This document shows positions 1 through 10,229 of a DNA stretch of 64,000 bases, one piece after another. Where the stretch lies: assembly GCF_014651695.1 (NCBI RefSeq), contig NZ_BMXJ01000004.1:554076-618075 (forward strand), read 5' to 3'. The notes beneath the pieces are model-generated. The model saw nothing but the letters and a program-made list of their open reading frames with translations. It was not told the DNA's origin and ran no database searches. The DNA comes from Nocardiopsis terrae. GTDB taxonomy: Bacteria > Actinomycetota > Actinomycetes > Streptosporangiales > Streptosporangiaceae. The position numbers and the translations under genes are program-made. Position 1 is the first letter of the stretch. Every line of letters begins with the position of its first letter.

Positions 1-384
1 TCCGACGCCGACCTCAAGCCCAGCGACATCGTGCACGTCAACGCGCACGCCACGTCCACCCCGGCCGGAGACGTCGGTGAGACCCGGGCGATCCGCTCGG
101 CCCTGGGCGACTCCGCCGCCGACCGGGTCGCGGTGACCTCCACCAAGTCGATGACCGGCCACCTCCTGGGCGGCGCGGGCGCGGTGGAGTCGATCGCGAC
201 GATCCTGGCCCTGCACGAGGGCCGGATCCCGCCGACGATCAACATCGCCGAGCTCGACCCGGACGTGGCCGTGGACATCGTCCGCGACAAGCCCCGGGAC
301 ATGCCCGAGGGGGACGTCGCGGCCATCAACGAGTCCTTCGGCTTCGGCGGCCACAACATCGCGGTGGCCTTCCGCCGGGCCTGA
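1..384 (+). CDS. fabF: 3-oxoacyl-ACP synthase II (FabF), C-terminal part
   Basis: This is the last 127 residues of a beta-ketoacyl-ACP synthase; the gene begins left of the window. The enzyme condenses malonyl-ACP with acyl-ACP in cytoplasmic type II fatty acid synthesis. The frame is open from base 1. It carries the family motif NAHATSTPAGD, whose His is one of the two catalytic histidines, and KSMTGHLLGGAGAVE, which holds the conserved Lys and the second catalytic His. The end, SFGFGGHN, is the usual KAS glycine-rich C-terminus. A strong stem-loop follows the stop, so this is probably the last gene of a fab operon. A polyketide KAS is less likely given the typical FabF ending, but the N-terminal half is not visible. 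Confidence 0.93.
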   Translation, partial: SDADLKPSDIVHVNAHATSTPAGDVGETRAIRSALGDSAADRVAVTSTKSMTGHLLGGAGAVESIATILALHEGRIPPTINIAELDPDVAVDIVRDKPRDMPEGDVAAINESFGFGGHNIAVAFRRA

Positions 385-397
385 CCGACCGCACCCG

Positions 398-432
398 CGA
401 ACGGGCTCCGTCCACCGGACGGGGCCCGTTCG
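398..432 (+). terminator. Stem-loop terminator after fabF
   Basis: Arms CGAACGGGC and GCCCGTTCG enclose a second stem CCGTCC/GGACGG with loop ACC; the single position between them can form a G-U pair. This gives about 16 base pairs starting 14 nt after the fabF stop. There is no U-tract, as is common in high-GC actinomycetes. Confidence 0.75.
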
Positions 433-539
433 GCGTACCCGGACCCTTCACCGCACCAGCCGCCCGCGCGAAACGGCCCGTGAAGCTGTGTTGAACAGAG
501 TCGGACAGGTCTTCAGGTCGGTGCGCCCCACCCGCCACC

Positions 540-1748
540 ATGGGTCCCGTGTCCACGCTGCCCCCACACCCAGTACACCAGGACCCGGCCCCGGCCCCCG
601 GCCCCGCCGTCCCGGCGCCCGGTACCCCCGAACCGGACCCGACGAGGGCCCGTACCACCCTGTCCTACCGCCCGGTGGTGGACCTGGACTCCGGCGCCGT
701 CGTGGCGGTGGAGGTGGCCGCGGCTCCGCCGGGCAGACGCGGCGGGGCCGAGGTCTCCGAACGGGAGGCCGCGGCCGTGGCCGATTGGCTGCTGTCACTG
801 GTGCGCGAGGCCGCCGGGGCCGAGGGCCTCCTGCCCCTGGTGCTTCCGCTGCCCGCCTGGGCGCTGGCCGCCGGGGAGGACTTCGCTGTCCTTGCGGAGA
901 GCGGCCTGCGACGGGCGGGGCGACGCCCGCGTGATGTCACGTTCATGCTCACCGCCGACCTCGCGGAGCTGCCGCGGGCCACGGTCCTGTCGGGGGTGGC
1001 CCGGCTTCGGGCCTCCGGTTTCCGCTGCGGGTTCGGTACGGCCATGGCCCGCCCGGACCTGGTGGTGGAGGCGGCGCCGTTCCTGATCCGGTTGGACCCC
1101 TCCCTCGTGTCGGGGATCGACGGCGACCACCGCAACGGGGGGATCGTGGCCGGGCTGGCCCGGATCGGGCGGAGCAGCGGCGTGTACGCGGTGGCCGCGG
1201 GGGTGACCAGTGCCGAGGAGATCGTCCGGCTGCGCGAGTGCGGGGTGCGGTTGGGCGGCGGGACGTTCTTCGCCGACCAGGGGTGGCGGCCCGGCGAGCG
1301 GGTGACCCCGGTGCCCGAACCGGCGGCGGCCGCCCAGGGCGACGCGGACTCCGGCCCGCGCGTCACCGAGTTCATGGTCCCGCCGGTCGGCTTCGACTCC
1401 AACTCCACCGCCGAGCAGATCCTGGAAGCCTTCACCGGCGACCCCGCCCTCAACAGCGTCGTGCTGATCGACCACCGGGAGCGTCCGCTCGGGGTCATCG
1501 ACCGGACGCGTTTCCTGTTGTCGGTGACGGGACGCTACGGGCACGCCCTGCACGCCAAGCGCCCGGCCCTTCGGCTGGCCGAGGCGCCGCGGACGGTTCC
1601 GGCCTGGATGTCGGCGATCGCCGCGCTGCGGGTCGCGGGCCAGGACCGCGAGCGCGTCTACGACGACCTGATCGCGACCAACCCCTACGGTCAGTGCCTG
1701 GGGATGGTGCACGTCAGCGCTCTGATCCAGTCCCTGTCCCGGAACTGA
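540..1748 (+). CDS. Degenerate EAL-domain protein with C-terminal CBS-like pair
   Basis: A 402-residue cytoplasmic protein. After a Pro-rich N-terminus of about 40 residues, residues 40-265 follow the EAL (c-di-GMP phosphodiesterase) fold: a YRPVVDLDSG opening, RLDPSLV, VAAGVTSAEE and GGGTFFAD correspond to the usual YQPIVDL, KID, AEGVE and GQGYLF positions. Key catalytic residues are missing: EAL reads EVA, the DDFGTG loop reads CGFGTAM, and the Glu of AEGVE is Ala. The domain is therefore probably a non-catalytic sensor or scaffold. Residues 280-402 (beginning VTEFMVPP) look like a CBS-type region as found in actinobacterial GGDEF/EAL proteins. No clear ribosome binding site precedes the ATG; GTG at 549 is an alternative start. 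The monocistronic setting gives no pathway hint. Confidence 0.7.
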   Translation: MGPVSTLPPHPVHQDPAPAPGPAVPAPGTPEPDPTRARTTLSYRPVVDLDSGAVVAVEVAAAPPGRRGGAEVSEREAAAVADWLLSLVREAAGAEGLLPLVLPLPAWALAAGEDFAVLAESGLRRAGRRPRDVTFMLTADLAELPRATVLSGVARLRASGFRCGFGTAMARPDLVVEAAPFLIRLDPSLVSGIDGDHRNGGIVAGLARIGRSSGVYAVAAGVTSAEEIVRLRECGVRLGGGTFFADQGWRPGERVTPVPEPAAAAQGDADSGPRVTEFMVPPVGFDSNSTAEQILEAFTGDPALNSVVLIDHRERPLGVIDRTRFLLSVTGRYGHALHAKRPALRLAEAPRTVPAWMSAIAALRVAGQDRERVYDDLIATNPYGQCLGMVHVSALIQSLSRN

Positions 1749-1807
1749 GGCGGCGCCGAGCGCCGACGGGCCCGGGGCCCGCACCGAACCCCGGCCGCCG
1801 TCCGCCG

Positions 1808-1826
1808 CGAGCCCCTGTCGGGCTCG
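1808..1826. terminator. Short hairpin between convergent genes
   Basis: Perfect 7-bp inverted repeat CGAGCCC / GGGCTCG with a 5-nt loop, in the 100-bp gap between the EAL-like gene and the convergent SGNH hydrolase gene. It could serve both directions. It is short, so the call is tentative. Confidence 0.4.
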
Positions 1827-1847
1827 TGTGCGCTCACAGCCACCCGG

Positions 1848-2789
1848 TCAGCGCTGGGGTTCGGGGCCCTTGGTCCCGGAGGGGCTGCTGGTCGGCGGGG
1901 TGTCGTCCGCGGAGTAGTCGTTGTAGTGCGTGTCCGCCCCGGCCTCCTTCAGCTTCCTGCGGAGGAGTTCGCGGGTCTCCTCGTCGTGCAGGTAGTCCAG
2001 TTCCGGTCTCCGGGGCAGTCGGCCGTCCCCGGAGGAACGGCCCATCGCTCGGCGGCGCAGCCACGGCACGAGGTGCTGACGGGCCCAGCGGCGGCCCTCA
2101 CGGCGGCGCAGGATCCGGGGGAGCTGCTGGGGCGGGGTGGACCAGGGGTCGGTCCAGGACTCGGGCGGACCCATCGGGTGGCCGAGCAGGTCGGCGACCC
2201 GGGCCGCGACGATCTGGTGTCCCGCGCCGTTGGGGTGCAGCCGGTCGTCGCTCCAGGCGCGGGGGTCGTTGAGGGCGTTGAGCGCCCACAGGTCGACGAT
2301 CTCGGTTCCGGTGCGTTCGGCCACCGCGCGCATGTGCATGCTGAACACGGCGATACGGCCGCGGTAGAGGCGCAGGACGGGGATCCATCCGGTGTCGTGC
2401 CCGGCGAGGATCACGACCCGGATCCCCGCGTCGCGCAGCTGACGCACGCCCCACTCGAAGTTCTCGGCCAGCTCGTCCAGGTCGCCCCCGGGGCGCAAGA
2501 CGTCGTTTCCTCCGGCGAGGACGGTGACCAGGTCCGGTTTCCAGGCGAGGGTCTGGTCGAGCTGTTCGCCGAAGATGTGCTTCATCCGGCGCCCGCGCAC
2601 ACCGAGGTTGGCGTAGCGGAAGTCGGGAGAGAGCGTGCCCAGGTGTTCGGCGAGGCGGTCCGCGAACCCCCGGTACTCGCCGCCGGGGCCGCTGTCGTCC
2701 TCCATCCCCTCTGTGATGCTGTCACCGATCGCCACGTAGGACCGGATCAGTTCCGGTCTGGCCACGGGCGCGGCAGCGGGGGGATTCAT
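1848..2789 (-). CDS. SGNH/GDSL-family hydrolase
   Basis: A serine esterase or lipase-type hydrolase of the SGNH family (about 313 residues). The block I motif IGDSITEG holds the nucleophilic Ser close to the N-terminus, GGND supplies the block III Asn, and LHPNGAGH supplies the catalytic His with its Asp three residues before it. No signal peptide is visible, so the enzyme is probably cytoplasmic, unlike many secreted relatives. The C-terminal 80 residues after the catalytic core are Arg-rich and then acidic and are not part of the usual fold. The start is uncertain: ATG at 2789 is used; GTG at 2804 and TTG at 2813 are in frame. Substrate unknown. Confidence 0.88.
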   Translation of the reverse strand: MNPPAAAPVARPELIRSYVAIGDSITEGMEDDSGPGGEYRGFADRLAEHLGTLSPDFRYANLGVRGRRMKHIFGEQLDQTLAWKPDLVTVLAGGNDVLRPGGDLDELAENFEWGVRQLRDAGIRVVILAGHDTGWIPVLRLYRGRIAVFSMHMRAVAERTGTEIVDLWALNALNDPRAWSDDRLHPNGAGHQIVAARVADLLGHPMGPPESWTDPWSTPPQQLPRILRRREGRRWARQHLVPWLRRRAMGRSSGDGRLPRRPELDYLHDEETRELLRRKLKEAGADTHYNDYSADDTPPTSSPSGTKGPEPQR

Positions 2790-2813
2790 CTCAAGGTCTG
2801 TCACGTCAACCAA

Positions 2814-3475
2814 TCATCCGGATCGACCGTCCCACGCCTGCCAAGCGCCGGGGTGCGCGGGAACGGAAGTCTTGGCGGGTCGCGGTGTGCCGCTGGCCCG
2901 AATGTCCGAGCACCGTCGGTCCCAGGGTCGGCCGCGCCGTGGCCACCCGGCCGAGGGGCGCTCGGGCGAGGACAGTGCCCGTTCAGCATACCCGCGCCCG
3001 ACATCGGAGCGCCGGGCCTGTACAGGAGTCCTCCCGCCGGGCTGCACCGGCCCGACACCCCCTCGGACCCCGGCTCCGACCGAGGGCGGTGCGGGCAGCG
3101 GGAGCGTCGTACGGACAACGAGGGGCGGCGACGGTAAGAGCCGAAAGTCCGACATGAGGTAGATCACATCAGTTGACCTGTTCTTGGCGCGGATCTCTTC
3201 CGCCACGGTCATCACACAGCGTGTCCGCCCCCGGGCGGAGGCGGACCGGGACACCCTGGGACTACCCATGTGGCCCCAGGACACGTACGATCTCGGGGAA
3301 GTGCTCACGGCACCCCTGTCCCTCGGCTGACCGTGCCCCGCGCGAAACGGCCGAGCCGGCTCCCGACCCGTCCCCCTCCGGGTCAAGGACGCGTACTGTG
3401 GTGCATCGAACCGAAGGCCCGTGCGGTTCCTCCCGAATTCACGTGCAGACACCAGGAGGTCGAGGTCCCCAGCGG
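2814..3475. other. Divergent intergenic region, no convincing gene
   Basis: About 660 bases between the divergent SGNH hydrolase and the 783-residue protein. Several open frames exist on both strands but all are rich in Arg/Pro/Gly with no recognisable domain, so I do not call them. The region presumably holds both promoters; a TTGACC-like element lies near 3174, but no confident -10 partner could be assigned. Confidence 0.5.
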
Positions 3476-5827
3476 ATGAACGCCGTCTCTCCGATCTGCC
3501 TCGTCGACCTCGCGCCCGCCCTGCGGTGGTCGAGGTCGCCGGACGTGGCACCCCTGCTCCACCACGACCGTCTGATCGACGGCTGGTGGCACTCGCTGCC
3601 CGTCGCCCGCGTCCTGGACATCGCGGGGCCGCCCTGGCTGGCCAACGGCCTGGCCCGCCTCGCCGTGGAACAGTGGGGGCACATCCCCCTCGCGGAGTTC
3701 CTGCCCAGCCTGCGCACCCAACCGGTGGACTGCTCGGACCTGGCCGAACCGGTCCGCGGCGCCGTGACCGCCACCGCCGGAGACTGGGACCGGCTCATCT
3801 CGGCCAGCCCCGCGGAGATCCACGAGTGGCGCCTCCAGAGCTGCGGGGTCCTCGACGTCGTGAGCACGGTCGCCTGGCGCGCCCTCCAGCCCTGCTGTGA
3901 GCTGCCCAGCGGCCCCACCCCCTCGCCCGCACTCATGCTGGAGGCCGTGCGCACCATCTCGCACTGGCTCCCCGAGTCGGCCCCCGAACACGTGCGCAAC
4001 GCGCTCGACTACCTCACCTCCGCCACCGGGGTGGACGGGACCTCCGGTTCCGCCGAGGGCGGCGGGGACGACTCGGTCCCGCCGCAGACCCCCGCCACCC
4101 GCGCCATCCGGACCCTGCGGGCCCTGCGCGCCCAACGGGACCAGGAGCAGGCGCCCGAGAGCCAGCAGGCCCCGGCGGACCACTACACCCCCGCCGCCGA
4201 GGCCCAGCCCTCCGCCGTGGCCGGGGGCATGGTCAGCTCCGCCGCGATGCTGCCCGGCGCGGCCCTGGCCTCCGACGCGGGAGGCGCCCAGGGGCACAGC
4301 CCCGAGCACAGCGGTGTGGGCGACCTGCGCTCCCAGTTCCGGAGTTCGCTCCTGGGCCCCGGCCGCACCCTGCGCCGCCCCAGCTTCCGCCGGACCAAGG
4401 CACCGCCCCCGGAGCAGGTGGAGGAGCGCCCCGCCCCGCCCGCCCTGGGCCAGCACCCGCTGGTGGACCTGGTCGAGGAGATGTTCCGTTCCTGGCCGGA
4501 CCTGGAGCGGACCGTGGCCGCCGAACGGCTCTTCGCCACCGACCCGATCAGCATCCGTGTCCTGTCGGAGCAGATCTCGGTGGACGTGACCGACATCCGC
4601 AGCGCCCAGCGCAAGGTCGAGGAGCGCCTCCTGCACTGGCTCGGCTCCCCAGAGGGCGCCGCCATCACCAAGCACCTGCGGGAGCTCTCCGAGCAGCTCG
4701 GGGCCGCGACCACCATCGACCGGCTGATCAACGCGCACCCGGACCACCCGGTGGAGGTGCCCACGCTGCACACCCCCCTGTGGCGCGTGATCATCACCCT
4801 GTTCACCGATCGGCGCATGCACAACGGCTGGCTCATCGCCGACGATCCGAACCGGCTGCGCTGGCAGACCCGCGAACTGCTGGGCGACACCCCCAGCCTG
4901 ACCGAGGCGGGCATCCGGCTGAGCCGGATCGGCATCCGCCAGCAGGAGTTGCGCGCCTGGCTGCTGAGCACCCCCGGGGTGAGCCTGCGCGACGGCCACG
5001 TGTTCGTGGACGCCTCGGTGCCCATGGAGGCTCCCGGCGGCGGCCACTCACCGGAGGAGTCCGGGGTCACCACGGAGAACGGGCTACCGATCCGCCGCCG
5101 CTCCGACGGGCAGCCGACCACCGAGCCCCTCAGCCCTCCCCCGCCCGGTGCGGACCAGGGCTACCAGCAAAGACCCGGACCCGACCACGGCGGTTTCCCG
5201 CCCCCGCACGCCCCCGCCCCGGCTGCGCGCCCGCCGATGCCCCCCGCTCCGGCGGCGGCCGCCGCGCAGGCGCCCGTCCGCCCGGGGGCGAGCGGACCGG
5301 CCATGTCGGCCCGCTGCTTCCGCGCCCCGGACGGCCGCTGGTGGCACCGCATCGACGTCACCGCCGACCATCTCAACGGTGCTCCCGTGGCGGTGCCCAA
5401 CGGCTACGCGACCCTCCTGGGCCTCCAGCCCGGTCGGCTGCTGTGCCTGACCGCTCCCGGCGCGGACCTGTTGGTCCTGGTCTGGCGCGACCAGCCCGCC
5501 TTCGACTCCCTGCGCCCGCTGTTGCGGCGCCAGGCCGCACAGCCGGGCGACCGTATCTTCATCACGGTCTCCGGCGACCGCCTGGACGCACGCAAGCTGC
5601 CCGCCGGAGATCTGAGCGGGCATCCGCCGGCCGCCCGGGCCCTGCACCTGATCGGCTACACGGCACCGGCCGCCCCGGAGGAAGCGCTCAGGATCCTCTC
5701 CCGACGGATCACCGACAACGGGGACGAGTCCCTCGCCGACCCCCAGGCGCTGCTGGACGTGCTGTCCCTGCGCGGGGACGACGACATCGCGAGCGAGCTG
5801 CGCTCGGCCATGTACGCCGCCCACTGA
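3476..5827 (+). CDS. Large unassigned protein with sigma-region-like helical core
   Basis: A 783-residue protein I cannot assign to a named family. Residues 1-170 form a folded region. Residues 170-330 are Ala/Pro/Gln-rich. A helical core at about residues 340-520 has spacing resembling a sigma-70 region 3/4 or RNA polymerase-associated HTH module: FATDPISIRVLSEQIS, then DIRSAQRKVEERL, then DTPSLTEAGIRLSRIGI. A second disordered stretch at about 540-610 is Pro-rich. The C-terminal 165 residues begin with a beta-rich module (CFRAPDGRWWHRIDVTADH). ATG 3476 is chosen because coding character starts here and AGGAGGT lies 15 nt upstream; GTG 3443 is possible. The upstream extension of the frame is Arg/Ser/Pro-rich and implausible. 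A nucleic-acid-associated role is inference only. Confidence 0.6.
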   Translation: MNAVSPICLVDLAPALRWSRSPDVAPLLHHDRLIDGWWHSLPVARVLDIAGPPWLANGLARLAVEQWGHIPLAEFLPSLRTQPVDCSDLAEPVRGAVTATAGDWDRLISASPAEIHEWRLQSCGVLDVVSTVAWRALQPCCELPSGPTPSPALMLEAVRTISHWLPESAPEHVRNALDYLTSATGVDGTSGSAEGGGDDSVPPQTPATRAIRTLRALRAQRDQEQAPESQQAPADHYTPAAEAQPSAVAGGMVSSAAMLPGAALASDAGGAQGHSPEHSGVGDLRSQFRSSLLGPGRTLRRPSFRRTKAPPPEQVEERPAPPALGQHPLVDLVEEMFRSWPDLERTVAAERLFATDPISIRVLSEQISVDVTDIRSAQRKVEERLLHWLGSPEGAAITKHLRELSEQLGAATTIDRLINAHPDHPVEVPTLHTPLWRVIITLFTDRRMHNGWLIADDPNRLRWQTRELLGDTPSLTEAGIRLSRIGIRQQELRAWLLSTPGVSLRDGHVFVDASVPMEAPGGGHSPEESGVTTENGLPIRRRSDGQPTTEPLSPPPPGADQGYQQRPGPDHGGFPPPHAPAPAARPPMPPAPAAAAAQAPVRPGASGPAMSARCFRAPDGRWWHRIDVTADHLNGAPVAVPNGYATLLGLQPGRLLCLTAPGADLLVLVWRDQPAFDSLRPLLRRQAAQPGDRIFITVSGDRLDARKLPAGDLSGHPPAARALHLIGYTAPAAPEEALRILSRRITDNGDESLADPQALLDVLSLRGDDDIASELRSAMYAAH

Positions 5828-5843
5828 CGCCCGCTCCCGCGAC

Positions 5844-5880
5844 GGGGCCCGCGGCCGGACACCCTCCGGCCGCGGGCCCC
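5844..5880 (+). terminator. Strong rho-independent terminator
   Basis: Perfect 15-bp stem, GGGGCCCGCGGCCGG against its complement, with a 7-nt loop, followed by GCTTTTCT. It lies 16 nt after the stop of the 783-residue protein and is one of the few terminators here with a T-rich tail. Confidence 0.88.
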
Positions 5881-5993
5881 GCTTTTCTCTGTCCGGATGG
5901 TCCGGGTCCGCCCGGGAACCGGCGCGCGCTCCCCCTGGACGGGGCCGATCAACGAACCGCGTCCCGCCGGGTTTCGAACCGACCCGAAAGGAG

Positions 5994-6012
5994 ATAGGTT
6001 AGGCTTACCTAA
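5994..6012 (+). promoter_or_regulatory. DtxR/IdeR-type iron box
   Basis: ATAGGTTAGGCTTACCTAA matches 17 of 19 positions of the actinobacterial DtxR/IdeR/DmdR1 consensus TTAGGTTAGGCTAACCTAA. It lies directly upstream of the DUF2470 gene, predicting repression when iron is sufficient. Confidence 0.8.
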
Positions 6013-6022
6013 AAGAATTGAG

Positions 6023-6775
6023 GTGGTCCTCCTGTCTCCGCACTCCCTCGCGCCCTCCCCCGCCGAGAGGGCCCGTTCCGTCCTCTCCCGGCCCAACCCG
6101 GCCACGGTCACCACCGCCCACGTCTCCCTGCACCTGACCGGGGCCGTCTGCCACACCACGGCCGAAGGCGAGGTCACCCTGCTGCTCCCCGACCAGCACC
6201 GGGTCCTGGCCGAGATCGGCGAAGGCGGCCTGGAGGCCACCGTGGAGTTCACCGACACCGCCCCGGTGGACCTGCGCGACCCGACCCGCTCGCTGCTCTG
6301 GATCATCGGGGACCTGCGCATCGCACCCCCCGCCCAGGCACGCGGCCGAGCGCTCGCCGTCCTGGCCGAGGACCCCGACGAGCGCCTGCTCGACCTGGGG
6401 CACGGCCGCACCATGGTCGTCATGGACCCCCACCTGATCGTCCACTCCGACTACGAGGGCTGCCACCTGCTGCACCCGGAGGAGTTCACCGAAGCCGCCG
6501 CGGACCCGTTCGGCCGCTGGGAGGGGCCCTGGCTGCGCCACCTCGAAGACGATCACCCGGACGTGCTCCGGGCCCTGGTCGCACACTGCCCCGCCCCGCT
6601 CCCCCAGGGCCGCCCCCGCCCGCTCGGTGTGGACCGGCACGGCCTGTGCCTGCGCCTGGAGGGCCCCGACGGCGACCACGACGTCCGCATCCCGTTCCGC
6701 AGGCTCGTGCGCACCCCGCACGACATCGCCCACGAGGTCCGGGAGATGGCCGGACTCGACCGGCACCGGTGCTGA
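6023..6775 (+). CDS. DUF2470 (heme-utilisation-like) protein under iron control
   Basis: A roughly 250-residue protein. The N-terminal 150 residues resemble the split-barrel part of HugZ-like heme-iron utilisation proteins. The C-terminal 90 residues look like DUF2470: LEDDHPDVLRAL, then LGVDRHGLCLRLEG, then DVRIPFRRLV. Such proteins are linked to heme binding or degradation for iron supply. The preceding iron box fits that role, as does the Fe-S operon on the other side. The start is unclear: the iron box ends 10 nt before GTG 6023, the first plausible codon, which has only a weak GAGG nearby; a non-standard CTG at 6032 would be better spaced. Upstream in-frame codons lie beyond the operator and are unlikely. 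The catalytic activity was not demonstrable from sequence. Confidence 0.72.
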   Translation: MVLLSPHSLAPSPAERARSVLSRPNPATVTTAHVSLHLTGAVCHTTAEGEVTLLLPDQHRVLAEIGEGGLEATVEFTDTAPVDLRDPTRSLLWIIGDLRIAPPAQARGRALAVLAEDPDERLLDLGHGRTMVVMDPHLIVHSDYEGCHLLHPEEFTEAAADPFGRWEGPWLRHLEDDHPDVLRALVAHCPAPLPQGRPRPLGVDRHGLCLRLEGPDGDHDVRIPFRRLVRTPHDIAHEVREMAGLDRHRC

Positions 6776-6810
6776 GGAGGACTCGGCACGCCGGTTCGGG
6801 TGCGCACACG

Positions 6811-6858
6811 CGAACGGGCCGGGCCGCTGGGAGTCTCACCCAGGGCCCGGCCCGTTCG
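6811..6858. terminator. Bidirectional terminator between DUF2470 gene and suf operon
   Basis: Outer arms CGAACGGGCCGGGCC and GGCCCGGCCCGTTCG pair perfectly over 15 bp and enclose an inner CTGGG/CCCAG stem. It sits midway between the convergent DUF2470 gene and sufT, so it probably ends both transcripts. Confidence 0.8.
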
Positions 6859-6872
6859 CACGTCGGATCAGA

Positions 6873-7250
6873 TCAGACGTTGAAGCCCAGCATCCGCAGC
6901 TGGTCCCGACCGTCGTCGGTGATCTTGTCCGGACCCCACGGCGGCATCCAGACCCAGTTGATCTTGACCTCGCGCTCGAACTCGTCCAGGGCGCTGTTGG
7001 CCTGGTCCTCGATCACGTCGGTCAGCGGGCAGGCCGCGCTGGTCAGGGTCATGTCCAGGGTGATCGACTCGTCGTCGTGGTTCACCCCGTAGACCAGACC
7101 CAGGTCGACGATGTTCACGCCGAGCTCGGGGTCGATCACGTCCTTGAGAGCCTCACCGATCTCCTCGGCCAGCGCCTCCTGCTCAGGGGAGAGCGGAGCG
7201 GCCTCGGGCTTCTCGGCGGGCTCGGTCGTCGTGGTCTCGTTGTCACTCAT
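6873..7250 (-). CDS. sufT: SufT / MIP18-family (DUF59) Fe-S assembly factor
   Basis: A 125-residue protein of the PaaD/MIP18 family, which helps deliver or mature Fe-S clusters. After an acidic, Thr/Glu-rich N-terminal tail of about 25 residues, the domain shows VIDPELGVNIVDLGLVYGV and then LTSAACPLTDVI, which holds the single conserved Cys of the family. The ending WVWMPPWGPDKITDDGRDQLRMLG is typical of actinobacterial SufT. It is the last gene of the suf operon: the ATG follows the sufU stop without a gap (TGAATG), implying translational coupling. A strong hairpin follows. It is also annotated as 'metal-sulfur cluster biosynthetic enzyme' in related genomes. Confidence 0.93.
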   Translation of the reverse strand: MSDNETTTTEPAEKPEAAPLSPEQEALAEEIGEALKDVIDPELGVNIVDLGLVYGVNHDDESITLDMTLTSAACPLTDVIEDQANSALDEFEREVKINWVWMPPWGPDKITDDGRDQLRMLGFNV

Positions 7251-7724
7251 TCAGGCGCCTTCCTTCTCCAAGGACTGCGACACCGCGTCCTTCCAGGCCA
7301 TCCACCCCAGCAGGGCACACTTGATCCGAGCCGGGTACTTGGACACGCCGACGAACGCCACGGCGTCCTCCAGCACGTCCTCGTCGGGCTCACCCTTGCC
7401 CTTGGACTGCATCAACTCGGTGAACGCGTCCAGGGTCGTCATACCCTCGGCCACCGTTCTGCCGATGAGCAGGTCGGTGAGTACCGAGGTGCTGGCCTGG
7501 CTGATCGAGCAGCCCATCCCCTCATAGGAGATGTCGCTGACGACGGCCTTCTCGTCCAGCACCGAGCCGGGGGCGGGGGCCAGCGCCACCCGGAGCGTCA
7601 CCTCGTCCCCGCAGGTGGGGTTGATGTGGTGCGCCTCGGCGTCGTGCGGATCCCGCAGCCCCTTGTTGTGCGGGTTCCGGTAGTGGTCCAGGATGATCTC
7701 CTGGTACATCGCGTCCAACTGCAT
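7251..7724 (-). CDS. sufU: SufU zinc-dependent sulfurtransferase
   Basis: A 157-residue IscU-like protein that accepts persulfide sulfur from SufS for Fe-S cluster assembly. The conserved ligands are present: Cys38 and Asp40 in NPTCGD, Cys72 in GCSIS and Cys136 in RIKCALLGW. The insertion before the last Cys (around GKGEPDEDV) distinguishes SufU from IscU. In Gram-positive bacteria SufU binds zinc and acts as a sulfurtransferase rather than a scaffold. The ATG lies 98 nt after sufS, an unusually wide gap for this operon that contains a hairpin. Confidence 0.95.
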   Translation of the reverse strand: MQLDAMYQEIILDHYRNPHNKGLRDPHDAEAHHINPTCGDEVTLRVALAPAPGSVLDEKAVVSDISYEGMGCSISQASTSVLTDLLIGRTVAEGMTTLDAFTELMQSKGKGEPDEDVLEDAVAFVGVSKYPARIKCALLGWMAWKDAVSQSLEKEGA

Positions 7725-7751
7725 GGTCAGCCAGAATCCTCGTCCTAAGCA

Positions 7752-7798
7752 GTGTTCTCTGTGGGCCTCCGCTGCGCTTCGGCCCTCGTGGAGAACAC
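7752..7798 (-). other. Intercistronic hairpin between sufS and sufU
   Basis: Arms GTGTTCTC and GAGAACAC (8 bp, perfect) with an inner GGGCC/GGCCC stem lie in the only sizeable gap inside the suf operon. No U-tract follows on the coding strand. It may modulate read-through or mRNA stability so that sufU-sufT are expressed differently from sufBDCS. Confidence 0.55.
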
Positions 7799-7822
7799 CC
7801 CCGGTGGTTCACCGAATCGTTC

Positions 7823-9885
<2,063 letters not shown>

Positions 9886-9893
9886 TTCAGGCC

Positions 9894-10229
9894 TCAGGAA
9901 TTCTTCTCATCCAGCGACACGAGCACGTCGTCGCCGTCGATCTTCACGTCATAGGTGGGGACCGGCTGGGTCGCGGGCGGGTTGATCGACGCCCCCGAAC
10001 GCAGGTCGAAGCAGGAACCGTGCAGCCAGCACTCGATGGTGCCGTCCTCGACCTCTCCCTCGGAGAGACGGACCTCCGCGTGCGAGCACACGTCCCGCAG
10101 GGCGAAGACCTCGCCCTCGGTGCGCACCAGCGCGATGGGGGTCTCGTCGTCGGTCTCGACCGCCAGAACCCCTTCGTCGGGGATCTCGTCGAGTTCGGCG
10201 AGCTTGGTCCAGTTACCCGTCTCACTCAT
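9894..10229 (-). CDS. Rieske [2Fe-2S] ferredoxin-like protein in the suf operon
   Basis: A 111-residue soluble Rieske protein, related to dioxygenase-type ferredoxins. The cluster ligands are CSHAEV (Cys-X-His) and CWLHGSCFDL (Cys-X2-His). ATG 10229 is used because it overlaps the sufD stop as ATGAGTGA, while a TTG three codons upstream is less likely. In actinobacterial suf operons this gene usually lies between sufD and sufC. It may donate electrons during cluster assembly or act as a client; its role is not established. It is sometimes annotated as a nitrite reductase small subunit or BphF-like ferredoxin, which the context does not support. Confidence 0.9.
   Translation of the reverse strand: MSETGNWTKLAELDEIPDEGVLAVETDDETPIALVRTEGEVFALRDVCSHAEVRLSEGEVEDGTIECWLHGSCFDLRSGASINPPATQPVPTYDVKIDGDDVLVSLDEKNS

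Noticed and set aside
2814-3551. Minus-strand frame of 245 codons upstream of the SGNH hydrolase gene.
   Set aside because: Arg/Ser/Pro-rich product with no domain, spanning the divergent promoter region and the start of the 783-residue gene.
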